DNA of 64,000 nt from DASSUW01 sp963789005 (GCA_963789005.1 CAWBIZ010000007.1:238493-302492), one strand, 5' to 3'. Counted from the first letter of the stretch, positions 16,540-27,727 are shown. The notes: a model not told the origin generated them from the letters alone. Translations and numbers: made by a program.

Positions 16540-17507
16540 CTAGGGCTGTTTGCGCTGGAGCAGGACGGCGGCGACGATGATCAGGCCCTTCGAGACCTGC
16601 TGGATCTCGACCGCCAGGTTCATCAGCGTCATCAAGTTGAAGATCAGGGCGAACGTGAGCACGCCCAGGACGGTGCCGACGATCGTGGCCCGCCCGCCGG
16701 AGAGCGCGGTGCCGCCGATCACGACGGCGGCGATCGCGTCGAGCTCGTACAGGGTGCCGATCACGGGCGAGGCGCTCGACAGCCGTCCGCTGACGAGGAT
16801 CGCGGCGATCGCCACGCAGAAGCCGCTGAGCACGTAGACGCTGAAGATGATCCACGAGACCTTCACGCCGGCGATCCGTGCCGCCTCGCGGTTGCCGCCC
16901 ACCGCGACGACGTGGCGGCCGTAGCTCGTGCGGTTGAGCAGGATCCAGCCGCCGACGGCCACGGCCAGGAACACGAGCACGGCCGAGGGGATGCCGATGA
17001 CCTCGCCGGTGCCGAACCAGCGCACGCCGTCGAGGTCGAAGATCGAGATCGGGGACTTGTCGCTGATCCACAGGGCGAGCCCGCGGGCCATCGCGAACAT
17101 CGCGAGCGTGGCGATGAAGGGGACGAGCTTGCCGTACGCGATCAGCCCGGCGTTGACGCCGCCCAGCAGCACGCCCATGCCGATCGCGCCCAGCAGGAAG
17201 GCCAGGCTGCCCGAGTCGGCGAACTGGCCGCCCACGACTGCGGAAGCGGCGACCATCGAGCCGACCGAGAGGTCGATGCCGGCCGTCGCGATCACGAACG
17301 TCATGCCGATCGCCAGCACGCCGATCACGGAGCTCTGGCGCAGGACGTTGAGAATGTTGTCCGACGTCGGGAAGGCGTCCGGCTCGAGGATCGCGCCGGC
17401 GATGAACAGCACGATCACGACGCCGACGAGCGCGAACTCCTGCAACTCGAACCGGCCGGCGGACAGCCCGAATGGGAGCTGCCGGCCACCGGTTTCGGGG
17501 ACAGTGG

Positions 17508-17511
<4 letters not shown>
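16540..17511 (-). CDS. Sugar ABC transporter permease (RbsC-like)
   Basis: 323 residues from ATG 17511. Eight to ten hydrophobic helices, with the BPD_transp_2 features GMTFVIATAGIDLSVGSMVA near residue 75 and the conserved GNREAARIAGV loop near residue 215. It forms the channel of a CUT2-type sugar importer. The start overlaps the stop of the ATPase gene by four bases; 46 bases separate it from the binding protein gene, which has its own SD. Larger open frames reading through from the ATPase region are out of frame with that gene and not real. Confidence 0.94.
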
Positions 17512-19015
<1,504 letters not shown>

Positions 19016-19019
<4 letters not shown>

Positions 19020-20179
19020 CGGGCGACCTCCAGGGGCGCGTGGGCGGGCACGTCGATCCAGCGTTCGTCGCGCGCCGATGCGAGCACGGCGTCCGTGATC
19101 AGCGCGGTGCGCAGGCCGTCGGCGAACAGTGGCAGCCCGTCGGCCGCCTCGCCGCTCCGGATCGACGCGTAGGTGTCGGCGACGAAGGCGTCGAAGCAGC
19201 CGGCGTAGCCCTGGGCGTGGCCGGCCGGCAGCCAGGCCAGGCGCGCGGCCGGCGGTGACAGGAAGCCGGGGTCGCGATTGATGATCGTGGCGGCCTCGCG
19301 GCTGCCGCACCACAGGCTCTCGGGCTCTTCCTGGTCGAACACGACCGACTCGTCGGCGCCGTCGACCTCCAGCCAGAGGCGGTTCTTCCGACCCGCCGAG
19401 ATCTGGCTGATGACCGTCGTCCCGAGCGCGCCGCGATCGGTCTCGAACTGCATGACGGCGGCGTCCTCGGTGCCGACGGTGCGCAGCTCGCCACCGTCGG
19501 CGGCGTTCCCGGCGAAGGCCTCGCGGTGCTCGGCCTTGACGCGATCCGGGATCGCGGTCAGCAGGCGGGCGCTGAGGCGGGCGATGCGGTGGCCGGTGAC
19601 GAACTCGGCGAGGTCGCACCAGTGCGAGCCGATGTCGGCGAACGCGCGCGAGGCGCCGCCGAGGTCCGCCTCGACGCGCCAGTTGTCGTCCTCGGGCCGC
19701 AGCAGCCAGTCCTGCAGGTAGCTCCCGTGCACGAGCCGCACGGCCCCGGTCCGCCCGGTACGCACGCGCTCGCGCGCCTCGCGGACGGTGGGGTGGTAGC
19801 GGTAGACGAACGGGACGGTCCCCCAGTGCCCGTTCGCGCCCGCCAGCTCGGTGAGCCGCTGCGCGCCGGCGACGTCGACGGCGAGCGGCTTCTCGCAGAT
19901 CACGTGCTTGCCGGCCGCGAGCGCCGCCTCGGCGACCGGCAGGTGCAGGTGGTTCGGCGTGCAGACGTGAACCACGTCCACATCCGGCGCCTCGGCGAGT
20001 GCCTCGGCGGTGTCGTATGCGCGCTCGGCACCTAGGCGCCGCGCGGCCTCAGCCGAGCGGGCGGGCGTCGACGCCGCGACGCCGACCAGCTGCGCCCCGG
20101 CGAGTCGCGCTGCGCGGGCGTGTACGCCCCCGATGAACCCGGTGCCGGCGATGCCGACCCGGAAGCTCCTCTCCTCCAT
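19016..20179 (-). CDS. Gfo/Idh/MocA family sugar dehydrogenase
   Basis: 387 residues. N-terminal Rossmann fold with GIAGTGFIGGVHARAA (about 9-24), the family motif CEKPLAVDVAGAQ with the conserved Lys, and a C-terminal alpha/beta substrate domain ending LFADGLRTALITDAVL. These NAD(P)-dependent enzymes oxidise sugars, inositols or 3-keto sugars in the cytoplasm. As first gene of the sugar ABC operon it probably acts on the imported compound. In the ThuAB system of rhizobia a Gfo/Idh enzyme works on 3-ketotrehalose, and a ThuA-domain protein is encoded nearby here, so a keto-sugar substrate is plausible (inference). ATG 20179 has no SD; it has a TTGACA/TAGGGT promoter ending 7 bases upstream. 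Confidence 0.93.
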
Positions 20180-20186
20180 GCGACGG

Positions 20187-20215
20187 ACCCTAGACCAGCT
20201 TTAGACGGTTGTCAA
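20187..20215 (-). promoter_or_regulatory. Promoter of the sugar ABC operon
   Basis: Minus-strand TTGACA (20210-20215) and TAGGGT (20187-20192) are separated by exactly 17 bases, a near-ideal housekeeping-sigma promoter; the -10 lies 7 bases before ATG 20179, so the transcript should be leaderless or nearly so. CAAA-N11-TTTG just upstream (20217-20235) may be a regulator site. Confidence 0.75.
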
Positions 20216-20279
20216 GCAAAAGATGGCGGTGTTTGGATTTATGACAGCAGTTACTCCCCGGAGAATACGCGAATCAAGA

Positions 20280-20292
20280 TTTCCTCACACTC
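20280..20292 (+). promoter_or_regulatory. Shared 13-base motif upstream of the first sugar dehydrogenase gene
   Basis: TTTCCTCACACTC occurs here, 80 bases before ATG 20372, and again identically at 23735-23747 before the ThuA-fusion gene. Its placement ahead of the two paralogous secreted proteins suggests a common regulator site or promoter element. Confidence 0.5.
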
Positions 20293-20371
20293 CGCGACGC
20301 CCGGTCGGGCCGGGCGTACGCTTGCGCCGGCGGGCTCGGAGGGCTCTAGCGAGTGGGAGGAGGCAGTGCTC

Positions 20372-22567
20372 ATGCGCAAGGCAGCACTTTCCGTGGTGGC
20401 CGTTGCGATGATCGGCGGCCTGGCCGCGCCATCGCTGGCATCCCGCGGACACGACCGCGACCGCCACGGCCACGGCCGTGACGGCGATGTCCAGCCACCG
20501 CCGGCATCGAGCTTCCAGAAGGTGATGCTCAACGACCGCCCGGGCGAGCCGATGAGCCTCGCCGTGCTGCCCGACGGTCGAGTGCTGCACGCGGCGCGCA
20601 CCGGAACGATCCGAATCCACAACCCACGCACCGGCTTGAACACGGTCGCGGCCGAGGTCCCGATCTACCGGCATGACGAGGAGGGCCTCCAGGGCCTCGC
20701 GGTCGACGACAAGTTTGCGAAGAACCGCTGGGTCTACCTGTACTACTCACCGCCGCTCAACACGCCGGCGGACGTCCCCGGAACCGGGATCAACGAGGGC
20801 GACGCGCCGACCGACCTCGTGACCGCGGAGGACCGCGCGCGCCTGGCGCTGTTCAACGGCGCCCTGCGGCTGTCGCGCTTCAAGCTGAACGGCGACACGC
20901 TCGACCTGACCTCCGAGCAGCAGATCCTCGACGTGCCCGCCAGCCGCGGCATCTGCTGCCACGTCGGCGGCCAGATCGACTTCGACGGCAAGGGCAACCT
21001 GTACCTGTCGACGGGTGACGACACCAACCCGTTCGTCTCCGACGGCTACATCCCGATCGACGAGCGCGCGAGCCGCAACCCGGCGTTCGACGCGCAGCGG
21101 ACGTCCGCCAACACCAACGACCTACGCGGCAAGGTCTTGCGCATCCGCGTCAACAGCGACGGCAGCTACGGCATCCCGCGCGGCAACCTGTTCCGCAAGG
21201 GCACGCCGAGGACGCGGCCGGAGATCTACGCGATGGGCTTCCGCAACCCGTTCCGGTTCGCGGTCGACGACGAGAGCGGCAACATCTACATCGCCGACTA
21301 CTCGCCCGACGCGGCCATGGCGAACCCGCTGCGCGGGCCCGCGGGCCACGGGCGCTGGATGCTGGTCGAGCGACCGGGCAACTACGGCTGGCCGTACTGC
21401 GTCACGCGGACCGGCAAGCCGGGACCCGGCGGATACATCGACTACGACTTCGCGACCGGGGCGTCGGGCGCGCCCTTCGACTGCCGCCGGCCGGTCAACG
21501 ACTCGCCCAACAACACCGGCCTCCGGCGCCTGCCCAAGATGGTGCAGCCGGACGTCTGGTACACCTACCCGGCGTCCGACCCGGCGCCCATGTTCCCCGT
21601 GCTGCTCGAGCAGCGTGGCGGGGCCTTCGCCAACGGCGTCGGGCCGATGGGCGGCCCGGCGTACGACTACAGCAAGCGCAGCCGGTCGCAGACGAAGTGG
21701 CCGGAGCTGTTCGACGGCCATCCGCTGTTCTACGAGTGGTCGCGCGACTTCGTGAAGCTGTTCGAGCTCAACCGCGAGAACGGCACGCGGCTGCGGCGCA
21801 TGCACAACCTGTTCCCGGGCACCGCCCCGGGCCAGATCGTGACGGACAACCCGATGGACATGGAGTTCGGCCCGGACGGCGCGCTGTACATGCTCGAGTA
21901 CGGGGACACGTTCTTCTCCGAGGCCCCGGCGGCGCAGCTCGCGCGGATCGACTACGTGCGCCGCGGCGAGCTGACGCCGGTGGTCGTGGTGTCAGCGACG
22001 CCGACGTCCGCGACCGCCCCGCCGCTCACGGTCCAGTTCTCGAGCGCCGGCACGAATGACCCGGACGGCGACCCGATCACCTACGCCTGGGACTTCGACG
22101 CCAACGGCACGGTCGACTCGACCGCCCCGAACCCGACGTTCACGTACACGACGCGCGGCATCTTCGAGGCCACGCTGCGTGTCGTCGACAGCACCGGGCG
22201 CTCGGCGTCGAACTCAGTGCGGATCGTGGTCGGCAACCAGGCGCCGGTGGTCAACCTGACCGTGGAATCCACGACGCCGCCGTTCAACTTCGGCGACACC
22301 GTGAACTTCAACGTCACGGTGACCGACGACCAGCCGGTCGACTGCGCGCGGGTCAGCGTGGCCTACATCCTCGGCCACGACGCCCACGGGCACCCACAGT
22401 CCTCGACCGCCGGCTGCTCGGGCCAGATCCTCGTCCCGGTCGACGCGTCGCACGCCGGCCAGAACATCGCCGCGGTCTTCGTGGCGACGTACACGGACAA
22501 CCCCGGCGGGGGCGAGACGCCGCAGCAGGGCTCCCGCGAGGTGGTCCTGAGGCAGACGACGCCGTAA
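20372..22567 (+). CDS. Secreted PQQ-type sugar dehydrogenase-like protein with PKD domain
   Basis: 731 residues from ATG 20372 (AGGAGG about 9 bases upstream; GTG 20366 is an alternative). Sec signal peptide of about 24 residues, then a His/Asp/Arg-rich stretch (RGHDRDRHGHGRDGD). Residues about 48-525 form a six-bladed glucose/sorbosone dehydrogenase propeller (PF07995 type) with GLQGLAVDDKF, the vicinal Cys motif GICCHVGGQIDFD, LRGKVLRIRV, and EIYAMGFRNPFRF. A PKD domain follows at about 534-620 (DPDGDPITYAWDFDANG), then about 100 beta-rich residues. It probably oxidises a sugar outside the cell with PQQ; cofactor use is inferred from family. Paralogous to the C-terminal two thirds of the gene at 23836. 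Confidence 0.9.
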   Translation: MRKAALSVVAVAMIGGLAAPSLASRGHDRDRHGHGRDGDVQPPPASSFQKVMLNDRPGEPMSLAVLPDGRVLHAARTGTIRIHNPRTGLNTVAAEVPIYRHDEEGLQGLAVDDKFAKNRWVYLYYSPPLNTPADVPGTGINEGDAPTDLVTAEDRARLALFNGALRLSRFKLNGDTLDLTSEQQILDVPASRGICCHVGGQIDFDGKGNLYLSTGDDTNPFVSDGYIPIDERASRNPAFDAQRTSANTNDLRGKVLRIRVNSDGSYGIPRGNLFRKGTPRTRPEIYAMGFRNPFRFAVDDESGNIYIADYSPDAAMANPLRGPAGHGRWMLVERPGNYGWPYCVTRTGKPGPGGYIDYDFATGASGAPFDCRRPVNDSPNNTGLRRLPKMVQPDVWYTYPASDPAPMFPVLLEQRGGAFANGVGPMGGPAYDYSKRSRSQTKWPELFDGHPLFYEWSRDFVKLFELNRENGTRLRRMHNLFPGTAPGQIVTDNPMDMEFGPDGALYMLEYGDTFFSEAPAAQLARIDYVRRGELTPVVVVSATPTSATAPPLTVQFSSAGTNDPDGDPITYAWDFDANGTVDSTAPNPTFTYTTRGIFEATLRVVDSTGRSASNSVRIVVGNQAPVVNLTVESTTPPFNFGDTVNFNVTVTDDQPVDCARVSVAYILGHDAHGHPQSSTAGCSGQILVPVDASHAGQNIAAVFVATYTDNPGGGETPQQGSREVVLRQTTP

Positions 22568-22577
22568 ATCCCGATCG

Positions 22578-22617
22578 TCGCCGCGGGGGCGCCGCCGGAG
22601 CGCGGCGCCCTCGCGGC
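22578..22617 (+). terminator. Strong hairpin terminator
   Basis: A 17-bp stem (22578-22594 with 22601-22617, one G-T pair) around CGGAGC lies 10 bases after the dehydrogenase stop. No T-run follows. Confidence 0.7.
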
Positions 22618-22632
22618 GTTGTCATCGCACAA

Positions 22633-22645
22633 CCCCTGAAAGGGG
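22633..22645 (+). promoter_or_regulatory. Small hairpin that contains the ribosome binding site
   Basis: CCCCT-GAA-AGGGG; the 3' arm AGGGGAG is the only SD-like sequence before ATG 22653. Pairing would hide the RBS, which could tune translation of the isomerase-like gene. The stem is only 5 bp, so the effect may be slight. Confidence 0.35.
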
Positions 22646-22652
22646 AGCACGC

Positions 22653-23672
22653 ATGCAGAAGCGCAGATGGAGCCCGCTCGTGGCGATGGTGGCGGCCATC
22701 GTCCTCGTGTTGGGTCTCAACGGCACGGTCGCCGCGGGCGCGCCCAAGGCGGGCAACAAGGCGTCGCACGGGCACAAGGGCCATCACCACAAGAGCCATC
22801 ACCCCAAGGTCGACGGGCGGATCGCCGACAATGAGATCTCGATCCAGCTGTGGAACTTCGCCGCGTACGTCGGCTTCGGCACCGATGCCGCGGCGCAGGC
22901 GCGGGCCGAAGAGGTCCTGGCGGAGCTGAGCGAGATCGGCTACCGCAACGTCGAGCCGTTCACCTTCAACGGCCGGACCGCCGCGCAGTTCAAGGCGCTG
23001 CTGGACAAGTACGGCCTCAAGGCGCCGTCGCGCCATGGTGACGTGTCGATCACGAACTTCGCGCAGACGCTCGCGGACTCGAAGACGCTGCGCCAGAAGT
23101 ACGTGGGCTCCGGCGGCTTCCCGACGCCGGGGGTCTTCCCGACGAACACGGCGGGCACCAACGGCTACGAGAACACGCTGGCGACCGCGATCGTGATGAA
23201 CGAGCTCGGTCGGCGCTCGGTGCGCAACGGAACCGGGAAGTTCTACGGCCACAACCACCAGGGCGAGTTCCGCCAGCAGTACGCGGACCCGGCGACCGGT
23301 GAGATGAAGAGCGCGTGGCAGATCCTCGTCGAGAACACCGACCCGCGCTACGTGACGTTCCAGCTCGACGTGCTGTGGGCGACCGACGGCGGGGCCGACC
23401 CCGTCGCCCTGCTGAACCGCTACGGGAAGCGGATCTTCAGCCTCCACGTCAAGGACGGCATCAACGTCGCCGCCCCGGCCAACGCCACGCCCGTCCCGAT
23501 GGGCGAGGGCGAGATCGTCTTCGAGCCGATCCTGCGGGCGGCCGAGCGCCACGTCAAGTACTACATCTACGAGCAGGACCCGCCGTTCGGCGGCGCTCCC
23601 GCGGCCGAGCTCGCGCGCGCCCTCGCCTCGGCGCGGGCGGGGTTCGAGTACCTCGATCACGTGCGGTTCTGA
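22653..23672 (+). CDS. Secreted TIM-barrel sugar isomerase/epimerase-like protein
   Basis: 339 residues. Sec signal peptide (about 1-30, ending TVAAGA), then a His-rich linker with HGHKGHHHKSHH, then an AP-endonuclease-2-type TIM barrel (PF01261 class): ISIQLWNFAAYVGFG, EIGYRNVEPFTFNG, KFYGHNHQGEF, VTFQLDVLWATDGGADPV, FSLHVKDG, IYEQDPPFGG. The conserved Glu/Asp/His positions of xylose-isomerase-like metal sites are present. Cytoplasmic members isomerise or epimerise sugars; secretion is unusual but seen for keto-glycoside-processing homologues. It lies between the two secreted dehydrogenase-like genes, so it may act on their oxidised product outside the cell (inference). Confidence 0.88.
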   Translation: MQKRRWSPLVAMVAAIVLVLGLNGTVAAGAPKAGNKASHGHKGHHHKSHHPKVDGRIADNEISIQLWNFAAYVGFGTDAAAQARAEEVLAELSEIGYRNVEPFTFNGRTAAQFKALLDKYGLKAPSRHGDVSITNFAQTLADSKTLRQKYVGSGGFPTPGVFPTNTAGTNGYENTLATAIVMNELGRRSVRNGTGKFYGHNHQGEFRQQYADPATGEMKSAWQILVENTDPRYVTFQLDVLWATDGGADPVALLNRYGKRIFSLHVKDGINVAAPANATPVPMGEGEIVFEPILRAAERHVKYYIYEQDPPFGGAPAAELARALASARAGFEYLDHVRF

Positions 23673-23680
23673 TCCCGGCG

Positions 23681-23712
23681 CCCGGCGGGGCCGCTCGAGT
23701 GGCCTCGCCGGG
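23681..23712 (+). terminator. Hairpin terminator
   Basis: CCCGGCGGGGCC and GGCCTCGCCGGG form a 12-bp stem (one G-T pair) around an 8-base loop and are followed by CTTTC, directly after the isomerase-like gene. Confidence 0.7.
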
Positions 23713-23727
23713 CTTTCGCCGGATTTG

Positions 23728-23747
23728 GTGAAGGTTTCCTCACACTC
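23728..23747 (+). promoter_or_regulatory. Imperfect palindrome and shared motif before the ThuA-fusion gene
   Basis: GTGAAGGTTTCCTCAC (23728-23743) is an imperfect inverted repeat (GTGARG half sites); its right part TTTCCTCACACTC is identical to 20280-20292. A candidate -10 box TATGGT is at 23772-23777. Likely operator or activator site for the ThuA-fusion gene. Confidence 0.5.
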
Positions 23748-23835
23748 GCGTCAGAAGGCGTGACTCCGGGTTATGGTCGGGCGGTCAGCCACGACAGCGG
23801 CCGGCACGAACGTCCCTGAGGAGGAGGTCGGGTCC

Positions 23836-26800
23836 ATGCCCCACGCACGCCGTTGGGTTCTGCTTGCCGTGTCCGCAGTCGCGCTCGCCGTTCCGGCCGC
23901 AGCGACGGCTGCACCGCCGGACAGGAGGTACGACGTCCTCGTCCTGACGGAGTCGCGCACGGCGAGTGACACCCACAGCTCGACGGCGGCGGGGGTGAAC
24001 GCGATCAAGGAGGCCGGCAGGGGCGGCGCCTTCAAGGTCACCGAGGCCGCGCAATCGGCCGGCGTGTTCACCGAGGGGAGCCTCGAGAAGTACCGGGCGG
24101 TCGTCTTCCTGAACACGACCGGCGACCTGCTCAGCGACAACGAGCAGCTGGCGTTCGAGCACTACTTCCGGCAGGGCGGCGGCTTCGTGGGCATCCACGC
24201 GACGATCGCCGCCGAGCCCGGTTGGCCGTTCATGGACCGCCTGCTCGGCACGCGCGCCGAGACCGGCGCCACCGGCACCCCGCTGATCGCCAGGGAGTCG
24301 GTGCAGGAGGCGGCCTCGATCAAGGTCGCCGACCGCGTGCACGACGCGAGCAAGTCGCTCGCCGAGCGCTTCGACGTCACGGACTCGTTCTACAACGTCA
24401 CGAGCGACGTCCGCGGCCTTCAGCACGTGCTGGCCACGGTCGACGAGGACACCTACGAGGAGCAGGACGCCACCCCGACCAGGAGTGACGACCACCCCGT
24501 GATGTGGTGCCAGGACCTCGAGGGCGGCCGCGCCTTCTACACGGGCCTCGGGCACAACGCGGCGACGTTCTCCAACGCGAACGTGGTCCGGAACCTCGCG
24601 GGCGCCATCAAGTGGGCGGCCGGCCTCTCGGACGCGACGTACAGCGACTGCGGCGCGACCGTGACCGCGAACTACAAGCAGGTCAAGATCTCGGCTCCGC
24701 CGAACCTCAACGAGCCGATCGGCTTCGATCAGCTCCCCGACGGGCGCATCATCCAGACCGCGCGCGCCGGACAGGTCCGCCTGCACGACCCCGAGGGCGG
24801 CACCACGACGGTGCTCGCGAACTTGGCCACGTTCGCGCAGGGCCTGTACACGCACAGCGAGGACGGGCTCTACGGCCCGGCCGTCGACGGCAACTTCGCG
24901 CAGAACAAGTGGGTGTACCTGTACTACTCGCCGGCGGTCGTGAAGGACGTCCCCCAGTCCGACGGCACGACGCGGACGTTCAGGACCCCGACTGGCCAGC
25001 CCGGTGAGCTGCCGATCGCGGCGCCCACGCTCGGCGCGAACATGGCCGTGTGGGATCCGTACGTCGGGTACTTCCAGCTCTCGCGCTTCAAGTTCGTCGA
25101 GGCCGCGCCCGGCAATCCGGCGCACCTGGACCCGGCGAGCGAGCAGGAGATCATGCGGGTCCCCGTCAACCGCGGCGCGTGCTGCCACGTCGGAGGCGAC
25201 ATCGACTTCGACAAGGCCGGCAACCTGTGGCTCGTCACGGGCGACGACACGCCGGCGGGTGGCGGCAACTCCGGCGGGTTCTCTCCGCACAACGACATGA
25301 AGACGAACGAGAACCAGACCGTGCGCGTGCTGAACGCGACCGGCGGCACGTTCACGCTCACGTTCGACGGCCAGACGACCGCGCCGATCGCCTTCAACGC
25401 GACGGCCGCCGCCATCCAGGCGGAGCTCGAGGCGCTGTCGAACATCGCGCCAGGCGACGTCGTGGCGACCGCAGGGCCGGTCAACACCGCCAACGTGACC
25501 GTCAACTTCCGCGGTCAGCTCCAGCAGCGCGACGTCTCGCAGATGACCTCGGACGGTTCGGGGCTGACCGGGACGACGCCGACCATCACGCACAACACCA
25601 CGCAGCAGGGCGGCCTCTTCCAGGCCCCCTACGTCGACGCGCGGCGGAGCGCGATGAACACCAACGACATGCGCGGCAAGGCGCTGCGCATCAAGGTCAA
25701 CGACAACGGCTCGTACACGATCCCGTCGGGCAACATGTTCGCGCCCGGCACGGCCGGCACGCGCCCGGAGATCTACGCGATGGGCTTCCGGAACCCGTTC
25801 CGGATCCAGGTCGACTCCGAAAACGTCGCGTACATCACCGACTACTCGCCCGACTCGCAGACCCCGCAGACGTTCCGCGGGCCGCAGGGCACGGGCCGCG
25901 TGGAGATCGTGAAGGCACCGTCCAACTACGCATGGCCACTGTGCTATGCGCCCAACCTGCCCTACTACAAGTGGGACTTCAACAGCTCCACGCCGCTGGA
26001 CCCGGCGAGCCCGCAGCCGTACGAGTGCGGCAATCCGACCAAGGGCCCGGACAACACGTCGCGCTGGAACACGGGCGAGACGATCGACCCGACGGCGGCC
26101 CCGGGCCGCGTGCAGACGCCGCGGGTCGTCCAGCCGGAGATCTGGTACTCGTACCGCGACAACAACCCTGCGTTCTTCCAGGGCACGCCGTGCCTCGACG
26201 CGTACGACGGCGTCGGGGCCGACGGCTCGGTCTGCCCGCAGCTCTTCCCCGAGCTGTTCACGGGCGGCGTCGGACCGCACGGCGCCACGACGTACGAGTT
26301 CGATCCCGCCAACCCGAGCGAGACGAAGTTCCCGCCGTACTACGACGGTGCGACGCTCCTGGGCGAGTTCACGCAGGACACAATGCGTGAGATCCGGTTC
26401 GACGCGAGCAACAAGGTGCTGGAGGTCAACCCGTTCCTCAACTGCGGGGCGGTGTTCTCGACGGCATTCCCGTTCGAGTGCGACAACCCGATGGACCTGC
26501 AGTTCGGGGCCGACGGGAACTTCTACCTGCTGACGTACGGCGACGGCTTCTTCGCCGCCAACGCCGACGCCGGCATGTACCGGTGGGAGTACACGAAGGG
26601 CCCGCAGGCGCCGCGTGCGGTCGTCAGCGCCACGCCGAGGAACGGCCAGGCGCCGCTGACCGTGCAGTTCAGCAGCGCGGGCTCCCGGGACGAGGACGTG
26701 GGCGACTCGATCACGTTCGCCTGGGACTTCGACAACAACGGGACGGTCGACTCCACGGCCCCGAACCCGACGTACGTCTACACCGCCAACGGGGTCTACA

Positions 26801-27660
26801 CGGCCCGCCTGACGGTGACGGACTCGACCGGGAAGTCGGCCTCGGCGAGCACCGTCATCACGGTCGGCAACACGGCGCCGACGCTGACTATCAACACGCC
26901 GCTCGACGGTGACTTCTTCACCTTCGGGCAGAACATCCCGTTCACGGTCACCGGCTCGGATCCCGAAGACGGCGCGATCGACACCCCGGCCGAGTGCGCG
27001 CGCGTGACGGTCACGTTCGTGCTCGTCCACGACACCCACGGGCACGCCGAGGACAGCACGCCCGCGACCTGGGACCCGGCGGCGAGCGTCTGCCGCGGCG
27101 TGCTGGGCACCGACGCCGGCGACGCGTCGCACGGCGGCTACCTGGCCGGCGGCATCAGCGCGTCGTTCACGGACAGCGCCCAGGGCTCGATCCCGGCGCT
27201 GGAGACGACCGTGCAGCACGTGGTCCAGCTCCGCCGTCACGAGGTCGAGGACGCCCAGGACAGCTTCGGGCTCAGCACCGCCGCGGCGGAGGGCACCCGG
27301 GCCGTCACGGCCGCCGAGGACGGCGACTGGGTCGCGCTCAACAACCGCATCAACCTGATCAACATGAACAAGGAGATCACGCTCCGATACGGCTCCGGCG
27401 GCGCGGGGGCCGTCGTCGGGACGCCGCGGGCGTCGGTCGAGGTACGTCAGGGCTCGGCCGCCGGAGCGGTGCTCCAGACGATCACCCTCAACGCGACCGG
27501 CACGGCGAACAACAACACCTACGCGACGCAGACGTTCCCGCTGAACTTCACGGGTTCCCAGCGTCTGTTCCTGGTGTTCCGGCCGATCGCGGGCGGGCCC
27601 ACCACCAACGTCGCCAACATCAACTGGGTCGAGTTCAGCGGCCCCGGAGTCACGCCGTAG
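23836..27660 (+). CDS. Secreted ThuA - PQQ-type sugar dehydrogenase - PKD - CBM6-like fusion protein
   Basis: 1274 residues from ATG 23836 (GAGGAGG about 10 bases upstream). Sec signal peptide of about 26 residues; ThuA domain at about 30-264 (class-I amidotransferase-like fold; DHPVMWCQDLEGGRAFYTGL); glucose/sorbosone-dehydrogenase propeller at about 286-921 (GACCHVGGDIDFD, MRGKALRIKV, EIYAMGFRNPFRI); PKD at about 925-1012; CBM6-like carbohydrate-binding module at about 1132-1272 (INLINMNKEITLRYGSGG, VANINWVEFSG). A foreign-looking segment of about 100 residues (491-592) interrupts the propeller. The protein should bind and oxidise a carbohydrate outside the membrane. ThuA is linked in rhizobia to trehalose/maltitol use; the exact reaction is unknown. 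It has its own promoter region and a strong terminator. Confidence 0.9.
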   Translation: MPHARRWVLLAVSAVALAVPAAATAAPPDRRYDVLVLTESRTASDTHSSTAAGVNAIKEAGRGGAFKVTEAAQSAGVFTEGSLEKYRAVVFLNTTGDLLSDNEQLAFEHYFRQGGGFVGIHATIAAEPGWPFMDRLLGTRAETGATGTPLIARESVQEAASIKVADRVHDASKSLAERFDVTDSFYNVTSDVRGLQHVLATVDEDTYEEQDATPTRSDDHPVMWCQDLEGGRAFYTGLGHNAATFSNANVVRNLAGAIKWAAGLSDATYSDCGATVTANYKQVKISAPPNLNEPIGFDQLPDGRIIQTARAGQVRLHDPEGGTTTVLANLATFAQGLYTHSEDGLYGPAVDGNFAQNKWVYLYYSPAVVKDVPQSDGTTRTFRTPTGQPGELPIAAPTLGANMAVWDPYVGYFQLSRFKFVEAAPGNPAHLDPASEQEIMRVPVNRGACCHVGGDIDFDKAGNLWLVTGDDTPAGGGNSGGFSPHNDMKTNENQTVRVLNATGGTFTLTFDGQTTAPIAFNATAAAIQAELEALSNIAPGDVVATAGPVNTANVTVNFRGQLQQRDVSQMTSDGSGLTGTTPTITHNTTQQGGLFQAPYVDARRSAMNTNDMRGKALRIKVNDNGSYTIPSGNMFAPGTAGTRPEIYAMGFRNPFRIQVDSENVAYITDYSPDSQTPQTFRGPQGTGRVEIVKAPSNYAWPLCYAPNLPYYKWDFNSSTPLDPASPQPYECGNPTKGPDNTSRWNTGETIDPTAAPGRVQTPRVVQPEIWYSYRDNNPAFFQGTPCLDAYDGVGADGSVCPQLFPELFTGGVGPHGATTYEFDPANPSETKFPPYYDGATLLGEFTQDTMREIRFDASNKVLEVNPFLNCGAVFSTAFPFECDNPMDLQFGADGNFYLLTYGDGFFAANADAGMYRWEYTKGPQAPRAVVSATPRNGQAPLTVQFSSAGSRDEDVGDSITFAWDFDNNGTVDSTAPNPTYVYTANGVYTARLTVTDSTGKSASASTVITVGNTAPTLTINTPLDGDFFTFGQNIPFTVTGSDPEDGAIDTPAECARVTVTFVLVHDTHGHAEDSTPATWDPAASVCRGVLGTDAGDASHGGYLAGGISASFTDSAQGSIPALETTVQHVVQLRRHEVEDAQDSFGLSTAAAEGTRAVTAAEDGDWVALNNRINLINMNKEITLRYGSGGAGAVVGTPRASVEVRQGSAAGAVLQTITLNATGTANNNTYATQTFPLNFTGSQRLFLVFRPIAGGPTTNVANINWVEFSGPGVTP

Positions 27661-27665
27661 GACCA

Positions 27666-27697
27666 GGGGGCGCCGCGGACTCCGCGGCGCCCCCTTT
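27666..27697 (+). terminator. Rho-independent-type terminator
   Basis: Perfect 13-bp stem GGGGGCGCCGCGG / CCGCGGCGCCCCC with loop ACT, followed by TTT, five bases after the ThuA-fusion stop. Confidence 0.8.
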
Positions 27698-27727
27698 CCA
27701 TCCATGGCGGGAGAAAGCGATCGGAAA

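Noticed and set aside
25306..25612. Phage-like repeat domain taken as a prophage remnant
   Set aside because: It is in frame inside a secreted enzyme with no integrase, capsid or tail genes around it.
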